Origin: Desulfurobacterium sp.
GTDB lineage: Bacteria; Aquificota; Aquificia; Desulfurobacteriales; Desulfurobacteriaceae
Assembly (NCBI GenBank): GCA_026988135.1
Contig: JALSLT010000117.1
Location: forward strand, 1 to 28,554
DNA: 28,554 bases
Reading direction: 5' to 3'
Shown: positions 1-5,793 of the stretch, piece by piece
Position numbering within the stretch: position 1 is the first letter of the stretch
Layout of the letters: each line of letters opens with the position of its first letter
The notes under the pieces: generated by a model
Told to the model about the DNA's origin: nothing
Database searches by the model: none
Seen by the model: the letters and a program-made list of their open reading frames with translations, nothing else
Translations under genes and position numbers: made by a program

Positions 1-328
1 GATTGTAAACGTTTTCTCTAAGCTTCTGGATTTCCGAGTGGATTTTTTCATCTATATCGTAAGCAAGTAGATGAATTTTGCATCTGTCTTCCGGGAAGTA
101 GGTTGTTACCTCTTCACTGATAAATACACCGGGAAGGTGGGCTATCTCAAGGCAACTGTCTATGGAGTCGTGGTCAGTTAGAGTGAGAAGAGTCATGCCA
201 TATCCGATTAGTTTTTCGTAAAGTGTTTTCGGTTTCGAATAACTTTCACATATTCCAAATTTTTCGGAAAGAAAGCCTGCCGGTCTGTTTGATGCTATTG
301 AGTGAAGGTGCATATCGACTTTAATCAT
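1..328 (-). CDS. PHP-domain metal-dependent hydrolase, C-terminus cut by window edge
   Basis: The first 109 residues are visible; the rest lies off the left edge. Seen: an N-terminal HxH pair (H7, H9), a TDHD motif (D52, H53, D54), a glutamate pair at 72-73 and H86. These are the metal ligands expected of a PHP (polymerase and histidinol phosphatase) domain. The wording resembles the PHP subfamily that is often fused to a C-terminal family-4 glycosyltransferase (motifs NRPAGFL, SEEVTTYFPED). That fusion is inferred and cannot be seen here. The start is ATG at 328, preceded by GGAGG lying inside the last codons of the upstream deacetylase, so the two genes are probably translationally coupled. 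A role in surface polysaccharide or glycan metabolism is likely but unproven. Confidence 0.8.
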   Translation of the reverse strand, partial: MIKVDMHLHSIASNRPAGFLSEKFGICESYSKPKTLYEKLIGYGMTLLTLTDHDSIDSCLEIAHLPGVFISEEVTTYFPEDRCKIHLLAYDIDEKIHSEIQKLRENVYN

Positions 329-329
329 T

Positions 330-1031
330 TTATCCTCCCTCTATTATTTCTTTTAAAAACGCGTTTTCCCCGAGTTTTTTTAGATCTTTTATTCCTTTTC
401 TTATGATTTCAATCTTTTCTCTGTCGTCAGCATCGCAAGGATGAATAGCTATTCTTATTGCTTTCAAAAATCTTGCATAGAGGTCTGTTTGAAGCAGAAA
501 GGTTTCTTTTGATATTCGTTGAATAGGTTCTCTACAACTGAAAGAGATGACAGGAGAGAAGATTTTCCGGGCTTTTTTTAGGTCAAAAATAAAATACCTG
601 TTTGTTGTGAATTCAAATCCTTTCTTTTTTAAAATTTTTATCGTTTTACTTTTTATAAGCCAGGCAGGCGGAATAAATCCGGATGGAGAGATATTTAGCT
701 GTTTTAGAATTTCGGTCCCGTTTTCGATTCGTTTTTCAAGATTTTGGAAAGATATAAATTCTCCTTCATTTGATGTGAACAATTTCATTGGTGAGAATTT
801 AAAATACTCCTTTCCTTTGTGGGTATATCCGTGTAAAATTGCTTCTCCGTTTTTGAGAAGTTCCGGTAAAACTTCTTTTATATCTGTTAATTCTTCCTTT
901 TCATGATATTTAGGTACCAGCAGATAGGAAATTTTCGTAATTCCCTCCTCTGTAAGAATAGCTTTTAGTTTCTCTACTTTTCCAAGAGAACTTTTCGTGA
1001 CATCATGTATTGATATGTTAAAAAATTCCAT
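330..1031 (-). CDS. DUF2334-type polysaccharide deacetylase-like protein
   Basis: A 233-residue protein with a NodB/DUF2334-like pattern: SIHD near the N-terminus (H9, D10; the metal-binding Asp), a HxxxH motif (H67, H71) inside LHGYTHKG, a PPAW segment (121-124) and a late IHP (H197). Family knowledge: such proteins are metal-dependent carbohydrate de-N-acetylases; the substrate here is unknown. I place the start at ATG 1031 because AAGGAAG lies just upstream; a TTG at 1052 is in frame but poorly supported. There is no signal peptide, so the protein is probably cytoplasmic. It sits one base from the PHP gene that follows it on the minus strand, suggesting one operon for glycan modification. 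Confidence 0.75.
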   Translation of the reverse strand: MEFFNISIHDVTKSSLGKVEKLKAILTEEGITKISYLLVPKYHEKEELTDIKEVLPELLKNGEAILHGYTHKGKEYFKFSPMKLFTSNEGEFISFQNLEKRIENGTEILKQLNISPSGFIPPAWLIKSKTIKILKKKGFEFTTNRYFIFDLKKARKIFSPVISFSCREPIQRISKETFLLQTDLYARFLKAIRIAIHPCDADDREKIEIIRKGIKDLKKLGENAFLKEIIEGG

Positions 1032-1066
1032 ATTCTTCCTTCTGTTTTCCAAGTCTTCTTTATAAA

Positions 1067-1095
1067 ATCTTATTTGGTCACTTCTTAACCTTCAA
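1067..1095 (-). promoter_or_regulatory. Candidate sigma-70 promoter for the deacetylase/PHP operon
   Basis: Read on the minus strand there is TTGAAG (1095-1090), a 17-base spacer, then TAAGAT (1072-1067), about 36 bases before the deacetylase start. It is a reasonable but imperfect match to the housekeeping consensus. The -35 lies between two TTCTTAAC direct repeats. Confidence 0.35.
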
Positions 1096-1118
1096 TCACA
1101 ATTTCTTAACGTTTCGGA

Positions 1119-1124
1119 TATAAT
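1119..1124 (+). promoter_or_regulatory. Candidate -10 element for the recombinase-like gene
   Basis: A perfect TATAAT lies 30 bases upstream of the ATG at 1155. No good -35 sits at the usual distance. Two copies of TTCTTAAC (1082-1089 and 1103-1110, 21 bases apart) lie just upstream, and an 11-base palindrome AACTATTAGTT (1137-1147) lies just downstream; either could be a regulator site. Confidence 0.35.
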
Positions 1125-1154
1125 TGTTCATTACCAACTATTAGTTAAGGATTA

Positions 1155-1952
1155 ATGCCTATGCAAAAAAATGCTGAAAAGTTTAGAGAATTTCTTTTAG
1201 AAAATGGATATTCCCAAAGTTCTATTTCTACCTACCTTAAATCGGTTGAAAAGTTCCAACTGTTTTTGAGATTTTACGGTTTTGAGGAGAAGAAATTTGA
1301 TAGCGAGAAGCTTATCTCTTTTCTTTCGTCTTCATATAAGACCAGAAGAAGTATTTCTACAGCTATTTCCGGAATTTCCAGGTATCTGTCTTTTCTTTTA
1401 AAAAGGAGGGTTAAAATTGATGTTGGGAGTTTTCAGGAAGGGGAGTTTAGGGAGTTTAGAGAGATATCTAAGGAGATGTTTCAAGAACTTCTTTTAAAAG
1501 TGGGAATAAGGCGGAAAACGGATATAAAAGTCTCTCTTTATATTATGCTTTTTCTCGGCTTGAAGCCGGCGGAGATAGAGAGATTGGGGAGCTTTCGTTT
1601 AAGTTATATAGATAAAATTCCCGCAATTTTTGAAACGGGTATTAAACGGTTGATTGTGGATACTGAGCTTGTTGAAATTTTTAGAGAATCGGAAGATAAA
1701 AATAGCGGATTAATTTCTCTGAATATTAAAAGAAAAAGTTTGAAGGTTATATTTTTTCGAATTGTTGGAAAACCGTTTTCTATTATTGATTTTCGTGAAA
1801 ATTATGCTTACAGGTTAATAAAGAGAGGGCTTCCCGTTGATATTGTCGTTGAGTTCTCAGGAGTTCCTTTAGATAGGGTTTCCTACCTCTATAGGGTTTT
1901 CACTTTGAAGAGTAAGCAGGAGATTATCGGTGAGAAGCTTACAGATTCTTGA
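1155..1952 (+). CDS. Degenerate tyrosine recombinase (XerC/D-like), probably catalytically impaired
   Basis: A 265-residue protein with the two-domain plan of tyrosine recombinases. Residues about 5-85 form a SAM-like core-binding domain (GYSQSSISTYLKSVEKF). Residues about 105-260 match the catalytic domain. Aligned by eye with XerD, the first Arg is Lys (K137 in LFLGLKPAEI), the HxxR box reads IDFR (His to Ile211, R214 kept), the LGH box reads SGV (His to Val237), and the nucleophile Tyr246 is kept. Three of the five core catalytic positions are therefore lost. It may bind DNA without cutting, or be a decaying xer gene. The start at ATG 1155 has TAAGGA upstream; ATG 1161 is an alternative. 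Its last 84 bases overlap scpA on the other strand. No mobile-element neighbours or attachment sites were seen. Confidence 0.7.
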   Translation: MPMQKNAEKFREFLLENGYSQSSISTYLKSVEKFQLFLRFYGFEEKKFDSEKLISFLSSSYKTRRSISTAISGISRYLSFLLKRRVKIDVGSFQEGEFREFREISKEMFQELLLKVGIRRKTDIKVSLYIMLFLGLKPAEIERLGSFRLSYIDKIPAIFETGIKRLIVDTELVEIFRESEDKNSGLISLNIKRKSLKVIFFRIVGKPFSIIDFRENYAYRLIKRGLPVDIVVEFSGVPLDRVSYLYRVFTLKSKQEIIGEKLTDS

Positions 1953-2624
1953 TACTATTATTTCGTTTTCTCCTTGATGTACTGCCGCTTCACCGATTTT
2001 ACACAGTTCAAGAATTGCCAAAAAATATACAATAGTTTCAAGTTTACATGATGATTTTCGTGAAAGTTCCGAAAACTTCACGGTGTCTTTTTTCTTAAAG
2101 ATGTTTCTTAGCTGTTCTATTTTGGCAGATACCTTAAATTTTTCACTGTTAAGGGAAATTCCTATCTCCTGTTTGTCATTTTTTTTCTCAAGGAGACTTG
2201 AAAGTGCATTTTCAAGGTCTTCTATGGTGTTGTCAATTTTTACCTTATCCTGAAAATTAAAAACTATATCGGCGATGTTGTTTGAAAATTTTTCCGCATG
2301 TGCGTTTTCAAAATCTTCTAATTTTTTTACCCCTTTTTTGATTTTCAGATATTCTTCTATAGCCTGGACTATCGTTTTTCTCGGATCATATTCCTCTTCT
2401 CTTGGGATAAGCATTTCCGATTTTATTTTTGTTAGGGTAGCAGCCATCACTATAAATTCCGATGCGAGAGGGATATTTAATTCGCGCATGGTTTCTATAA
2501 AATGAAGGAATTCTTCGGTGATTTCCGATATGGGAATGTTGTAGATGCTTACTTCTCTCTTTTTTATAAGGTATATTAGGAGATCTAACGGTCCTTCAAA
2601 AAGTTCAAGGTCAACTTTATACAT
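1869..2624 (-). CDS. scpA: Segregation and condensation protein A
   Basis: A 251-residue kleisin that joins SMC and ScpB in the condensin-like complex organising the chromosome. The N-terminus has the classic family pattern (LELFEGPLDLLIYLIKKRE, residues 6-24), followed by ITEEFLHF and the helical AATLTKIKSEMLIP block (61-74). A linker with acidic and charged stretches follows, and a C-terminal winged-helix region (VKFSELSRKSS to EIIVSRI, about 182-227) binds the SMC head. The usual protein ends near there; about 25 extra residues follow, and that tail is exactly the part lying antisense to the recombinase-like gene. The start is ATG 2624 with AAGGAG about 10 bases upstream, 3 bases after the CBS gene, so the two share a transcript. 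Confidence 0.93.
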   Translation of the reverse strand: MYKVDLELFEGPLDLLIYLIKKREVSIYNIPISEITEEFLHFIETMRELNIPLASEFIVMAATLTKIKSEMLIPREEEYDPRKTIVQAIEEYLKIKKGVKKLEDFENAHAEKFSNNIADIVFNFQDKVKIDNTIEDLENALSSLLEKKNDKQEIGISLNSEKFKVSAKIEQLRNIFKKKDTVKFSELSRKSSCKLETIVYFLAILELCKIGEAAVHQGENEIIVSRICKLLTDNLLLTLQSENPIEVGNPI

Positions 2625-2627
2625 ATA

Positions 2628-3029
2628 CTACAAACTCCTTATTGCTCCGGCTAAATTGGCAAATTCCGTTGCGAGAAGCTCCAAAATATCATCTATGGAA
2701 ATTATACCTTTCAGTTCGCCGCTTTTGTCAACTATCGGGATTCTTCTTATGCCGTAGTTCCTGAACTTTTTGGTCAGGTTAAAAATTCCCTCCTCTTCTG
2801 TTGCCGTTACGATTTTTGTGGTCATTATCTCTTTAACCGGTATTTTTGAAGATTTACCCAGTCCTCTTATTGCGATATCTCTGTCGGTGATTATTCCTAA
2901 AATTTTTTCATTTTCGGTTATTATTACACAGCCTATATTTTTGGAGTAAAATTTCTCAATAATAGATTCGATAGGTTCATTAGGGTCTGCAGTTACGACA
3001 TTTTTAACCATAATATCTTTTATAGGCAT
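2628..3029 (-). CDS. Paired CBS-domain protein
   Basis: A 133-residue protein made of two CBS motifs (about 1-60 and 65-125): IKDIMVKNVVTADPNEPI with GIITDRDIAIRG, then VKEIMTTKIVTATEEEGI with IPIVDKSGELKGIISIDDI. Stand-alone CBS pairs bind adenine nucleotides or related ligands and act as sensors; the partner here is unknown. The start is ATG 3029 with AGAGG five bases upstream; a GTG two codons earlier is less well placed. It lies 3 bases ahead of scpA in the same operon. Whether it has any role in chromosome maintenance is only a guess from position. Confidence 0.88.
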   Translation of the reverse strand: MPIKDIMVKNVVTADPNEPIESIIEKFYSKNIGCVIITENEKILGIITDRDIAIRGLGKSSKIPVKEIMTTKIVTATEEEGIFNLTKKFRNYGIRRIPIVDKSGELKGIISIDDILELLATEFANLAGAIRSL

Positions 3030-3115
3030 TTTCACCTCTTCCGAATTAGGTTTTCCCCGCTATACTTAAATTTATCGTGAGTTTTTTCATTTTACCATTG
3101 TTTTGATCTGTTTTA

Positions 3116-3143
3116 TTGAAAAAACAAAGTATAAAATTACATT
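3116..3143 (+). promoter_or_regulatory. Candidate sigma-70 promoter for mraY
   Basis: TTGAAA (3116-3121), a 16-base spacer and TACATT (3138-3143) lie 28 bases before the mraY start. The same -10 spelling, TACATT, occurs in the stronger promoter before the DksA-like gene, which lends some support. Confidence 0.4.
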
Positions 3144-3170
3144 CCAAAGTTTTATCCGTAGGAGTGTTCT

Positions 3171-4247
3171 ATGTTTTACTGGCTTTTTTATAAGATTTTA
3201 GGAATAAACATCTTTAAGTATATAACCTTTCGTCTCGTTTATGCTACTATAACTGCTATCATCGCCGGTTTTTTTATATACCCGAAGTTGAAAAAGTTTC
3301 TTGATGATATGCAGTTTGAGCAAACTATAAAAGAGTTTATGCCGGATACGCATAAGAAAAAGCATGTTCCTACAATGGGTGGAGTTCTTATACTGTCTGC
3401 TTTTATCCTTGCGATTTTGTTATGGAATCGTCTCGGAAATATTTTTGTGTGGCTTTCCTTGTTTTCTGTTGTTGGTTTTGGAGTTATAGGTTTTGTTGAT
3501 GATTACATAAAGGCAAAATTTAAGAATCCGGAAGGTATATCTGAAAAAAAGAAACTTCTTTCTCAGATAGTTGTCTCTTTTGCTATCGCTTTTATCCTTT
3601 ATATTTCCGGTTTTTCAACGATTTTATACTTTCCTATATTTAAAAATCTTCATCTGGATTTGGGGATTTTATTTATACCTTGGGTGATGTTTGTTGTTAT
3701 AGGAGCTTCAAATGCGGTTAATTTGACGGATGGTCTTGACGGTCTTGCCATAGGGCCGGTGATAACGACCTTTTTGGTATTTCTTGTTTACTCTTATGTT
3801 ACCGGTCATGTTAAGTTTTCTAACTATTTGCATCTTCCTTATATCGCCGGTGCAGGTGAGCTTTCAATTGTTTGTGGAGCAGTGATAGGTGCGTCGTTGG
3901 TTTTTCTCTGGTTTAACACTTATCCTGCGGAAGTTTTTATGGGAGATGTGGGTTCTCTTGCTCTTGGAGCTCTCATTGGAACCGTGGCCGTGATTGTTAA
4001 GCAGGAGTTTGTTCTTGCCGTAGCCGGAGGAGTGTTTGTTATGGAGACCGTTTCGGTTCTTATTCAGAGGTTCTACTTTAAATATACTAAGAAGAAGTTT
4101 GGACAGGGACGTAGGGTTTTTCTTATGGCACCTATCCATCATCATTTTGAAAAAAAGGGATGGGAAGAGCCTAAAATTACCGTTAGATTTTGGATAATCT
4201 CTATAGTTTTAGCGCTTCTTTCTTTGAGTTTCTTGAAAATAAGATAA
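3171..4247 (+). CDS. mraY: Phospho-N-acetylmuramoyl-pentapeptide transferase
   Basis: A 358-residue integral membrane enzyme with about ten hydrophobic segments. It transfers phospho-MurNAc-pentapeptide from UDP to undecaprenyl phosphate, making lipid I for peptidoglycan. Diagnostic motifs are all present: KKHVPTMGG (64-71), the catalytic-site DDYIK (D110, D111), NLTDGLDG (184-191), the FMGDVGS aspartate (D259) and the HHH cluster (323-325) in PIHHHFEKKGW. The length is normal for the family. The start is ATG 3171, with GGAG seven bases upstream. Unusually it stands apart from other mur genes; its neighbours are a divergent CBS/scpA operon and a downstream DksA-like gene with its own promoter. 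Confidence 0.97.
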   Translation: MFYWLFYKILGINIFKYITFRLVYATITAIIAGFFIYPKLKKFLDDMQFEQTIKEFMPDTHKKKHVPTMGGVLILSAFILAILLWNRLGNIFVWLSLFSVVGFGVIGFVDDYIKAKFKNPEGISEKKKLLSQIVVSFAIAFILYISGFSTILYFPIFKNLHLDLGILFIPWVMFVVIGASNAVNLTDGLDGLAIGPVITTFLVFLVYSYVTGHVKFSNYLHLPYIAGAGELSIVCGAVIGASLVFLWFNTYPAEVFMGDVGSLALGALIGTVAVIVKQEFVLAVAGGVFVMETVSVLIQRFYFKYTKKKFGQGRRVFLMAPIHHHFEKKGWEEPKITVRFWIISIVLALLSLSFLKIR

Positions 4248-4251
4248 GTTG

Positions 4252-4280
4252 TTGACAATATTGATAATTGTTTTTACATT
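4252..4280 (+). promoter_or_regulatory. Sigma-70 promoter for the DksA-like gene
   Basis: A perfect TTGACA (4252-4257), a 17-base spacer and TACATT (4275-4280), 28 bases before the ATG at 4309. This is the best housekeeping promoter match in the window. It sits right after the mraY stop, so the DksA-like gene can be expressed independently. Confidence 0.7.
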
Positions 4281-4308
4281 ACTTCCAAAATAAACGGAGG
4301 AATCCCTT

Positions 4309-4689
4309 ATGGAAAAGAACAGATGCCTTACTCCGGAACATATAAAAGAATTAAAGGAAATTCTTGAAGAGAAGAGAAAAGAACTTATAGAAGATATTAA
4401 AAGAGGCATTTTGGAAGAAGCAAGCAGTGAAAGGGAAGTCGGCGATTTGGTTGATATGTCCACTGAGGAGATTTTAAGAACTTTTGAGATGAGAATAAGG
4501 GACAGAGAGGCCAAATATCTTAAAAAGATAGAAAAAGCTCTTGGGAAAATAGAAGAGGGAACTTACGGAATATGCGAGGAATGTGGAAAATGTATCTCTT
4601 ATGAACGGTTAATGTTGCGACCTGTTGCGGAGTTGTGTATAAATTGTAAATTGAAACAGGAAAAAATCGAGAAAAAGCTTGAAAAATAA
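4309..4689 (+). CDS. TraR/DksA-family zinc-finger transcription factor
   Basis: A 126-residue protein with a long charged coiled coil (about 8-83) and a C-terminal four-cysteine zinc finger (C89, C92, C110, C113; a fifth Cys at 95). Family knowledge: DksA-type proteins enter the RNA polymerase secondary channel and, often with ppGpp, retune rRNA and amino-acid promoters. The coiled-coil tip keeps two acidic residues three apart (D46 and D49 in VGDLVDMS), matching the spacing of the functional tip aspartates of E. coli DksA, so an RNA-polymerase role is credible. The start has GGAGG eight bases upstream. It has its own promoter and is followed by a hairpin, so it is probably monocistronic. Confidence 0.88.
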   Translation: MEKNRCLTPEHIKELKEILEEKRKELIEDIKRGILEEASSEREVGDLVDMSTEEILRTFEMRIRDREAKYLKKIEKALGKIEEGTYGICEECGKCISYERLMLRPVAELCINCKLKQEKIEKKLEK

Positions 4690-4692
4690 AGA

Positions 4693-4710
4693 GCGGGGAA
4701 CGTTCCCCGC
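4693..4710. terminator. Two-way terminator between the dksA-like gene and speD
   Basis: A perfect palindrome, GCGGGGAACGTTCCCCGC, lies between convergent stops at 4689 and 4716. Read on the minus strand it is followed by a T-rich run (TCTTTATTTTT), a good intrinsic terminator for speD. On the plus strand the tail (CTTTACT) is weaker. Confidence 0.75.
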
Positions 4711-4715
4711 CTTTA

Positions 4716-5123
4716 CTATGTTTCGCAGGAATAGCTTGGTGAGGATGAAACAAATTCCACCTCCTCACTTTCATCAATCACCCCTCTGAAATGTACTTCT
4801 TTTTCCACTCTTTCCGGGTTAAGTTTTTTCGTAATGTAGTCAAAAGCTTTAAATGCAAGAGAGTGGTCTCCGCACGTGTAAACATCTATTGCAACGTATC
4901 CGTGTTCAGGCCACGTGTGAAAAGAAAGGTGAGATTCGGATATTACTATTACCCCGGTTGCTCCGTGGGGGTAAAACTGATGAAAGTGAGAAGATAGTTT
5001 GTTGAGATTTGCTTCCTTTGCTGCACCTTCAAAAATTTCAGCCATTTTGTCGGCTGATTTAAGAACTTCCGAATCACATCCATACATGTCCGCTACAATG
5101 TGGACGCCGAGAGTCTTGGCCAT
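4716..5123 (-). CDS. speH: S-adenosylmethionine decarboxylase proenzyme (bacterial class 1B)
   Basis: A 135-residue self-cleaving enzyme that makes decarboxylated AdoMet, the aminopropyl donor for spermidine and long-chain polyamines. Seen: the cleavage motif SESHLSFHTWPE with the Glu-Ser processing site (E63-S64), the processing/catalytic His (H69) and the catalytic Cys in VYTCGD (C84). These match Ser63, His68 and Cys83 of the Thermotoga enzyme. Cleavage would give a short beta chain and a pyruvoyl-capped alpha chain. The start is ATG 5123 because GGAGG lies seven bases upstream; a GTG two codons earlier falls in the spacer. It has its own promoter and a 70-base leader that may be structured. 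Often also annotated speD. Confidence 0.96.
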   Translation of the reverse strand: MAKTLGVHIVADMYGCDSEVLKSADKMAEIFEGAAKEANLNKLSSHFHQFYPHGATGVIVISESHLSFHTWPEHGYVAIDVYTCGDHSLAFKAFDYITKKLNPERVEKEVHFRGVIDESEEVEFVSSSPSYSCET

Positions 5124-5199
5124 TTCCACTCCTCCTTTAGAACGATTTTCCCAATCAAGGCTCCTTTGCCTCCTGAAAGTTTTAGGGTTGCAACCTTCA

Positions 5200-5227
5200 A
5201 TTATATGCTAATTGTAGTAGTGTGCAA
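5200..5227 (-). promoter_or_regulatory. Sigma-70 promoter for the AdoMet decarboxylase gene
   Basis: On the minus strand: TTGCAC (5227-5222), a 16-base spacer, then a perfect TATAAT (5205-5200). Transcription would begin near 5194, giving a leader of about 70 bases before the ATG at 5123. That leader opens with the palindrome GGTTGCAACC. Confidence 0.55.
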
Positions 5228-5321
5228 TTTTTTGTATCAGAATGTTAATAAAGTGTTAGTTTTTTTAGAAAAAATGGCAGTGATTTTGCTAACTGTTGTT
5301 TATTCTAGGAGGGAAAGTTGT

Positions 5322-5330
5322 TGCTATGAT
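5322..5330 (+). promoter_or_regulatory. Extended -10 promoter for the metalloregulator operon
   Basis: TGCTATGAT fits the extended -10 form TGnTATAAT with one mismatch, 40 bases before the regulator start. No clear -35 is present, as is common for extended -10 promoters. An imperfect dyad (CAGTGA-N6-TAACTG, 5278-5295) lies upstream and could be an operator. Confidence 0.4.
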
Positions 5331-5370
5331 AAAATCTATAAAAATCTTGAAATTGAAAGGATAAAATTTA

Positions 5371-5793
5371 ATGAAGCAGCAATGTGAAAAACTTCCTCCG
5401 AGATTGGAAGATTATTTGGAAACCATCTACATTCTTGAAAAAGAGGTAGGTGTCGCCAGAGTTAAAGATATAGCTTCCGAGCGAAGCGTAAGAATGCCTA
5501 CGGTGTCCGATGTTTTAAAAAAACTTTCCGAGAGAGGATTTATAGATTATGAACCTTATGGTACTGTTAAAATAACTTTAAAAGGTAGGGAGTACGCTCA
5601 ACGATTATTGCAAAAACATAGAGTTCTTGAAGAATTCATGAGAGAAATTCTTAAACTTCCGGGAGAGATAGCGGAAGTTGAGGGATGCTTATTGGAACAC
5701 CATTTAGGTGATGAAACTGTGGAGAGAATAGGAAGATTGATAGAGTTCATAAAAGGTAAAGGGTTGATGGATGAGCTTGAAAAAAGATATTGA
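5371..5793 (+). CDS. DtxR/MntR-family metal-dependent transcriptional regulator
   Basis: A 140-residue regulator: an N-terminal winged helix (about 10-75; RVKDIASERSVRMPTVSDVLKKL forms the helix-turn-helix) and an all-helical dimerisation/metal domain (about 76-138). There is no SH3-like third domain, as in MntR. The predicted metal ligands are mixed: D14 and E17 match the MntR pair, while C106, E109 and H110 match the Cys-Glu-His set of DtxR/IdeR; H83 matches the shared His. Whether it senses Mn(II), Fe(II) or both cannot be read from sequence alone. AAAGGA precedes the start. Its last 23 bases overlap the first MqnE-like gene, so regulator and enzymes are coupled. It may regulate its own operon, which ends with two cation transporters. 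Confidence 0.87.
   Translation: MKQQCEKLPPRLEDYLETIYILEKEVGVARVKDIASERSVRMPTVSDVLKKLSERGFIDYEPYGTVKITLKGREYAQRLLQKHRVLEEFMREILKLPGEIAEVEGCLLEHHLGDETVERIGRLIEFIKGKGLMDELEKRY

Noticed and set aside
1082..1110. TTAAC repeats as a Pho box
   Set aside because: Pho boxes use 11-base repeat periods; the two copies here are 21 bases apart and no phosphate gene is nearby.
1155..1952. Integrase of a mobile element
   Set aside because: The fold fits, but catalytic residues are missing, neighbours are housekeeping genes, and no attachment-site repeats or tRNA are adjacent.
5127..5129. GTG 5129 as start of the AdoMet decarboxylase
   Set aside because: It falls within the spacer between GGAGG and ATG 5123, which has ideal spacing.
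5086..5197. Small upstream frame of about 36 codons before and overlapping speH
   Set aside because: It reads like a peptide from a TTG, but that TTG lies at or before the predicted transcript start and has no ribosome site.
5261..5274. Run TTTTTTAGAAAAAA as a terminator
   Set aside because: It has no GC stem and lies between divergent promoters, where a terminator is not expected.
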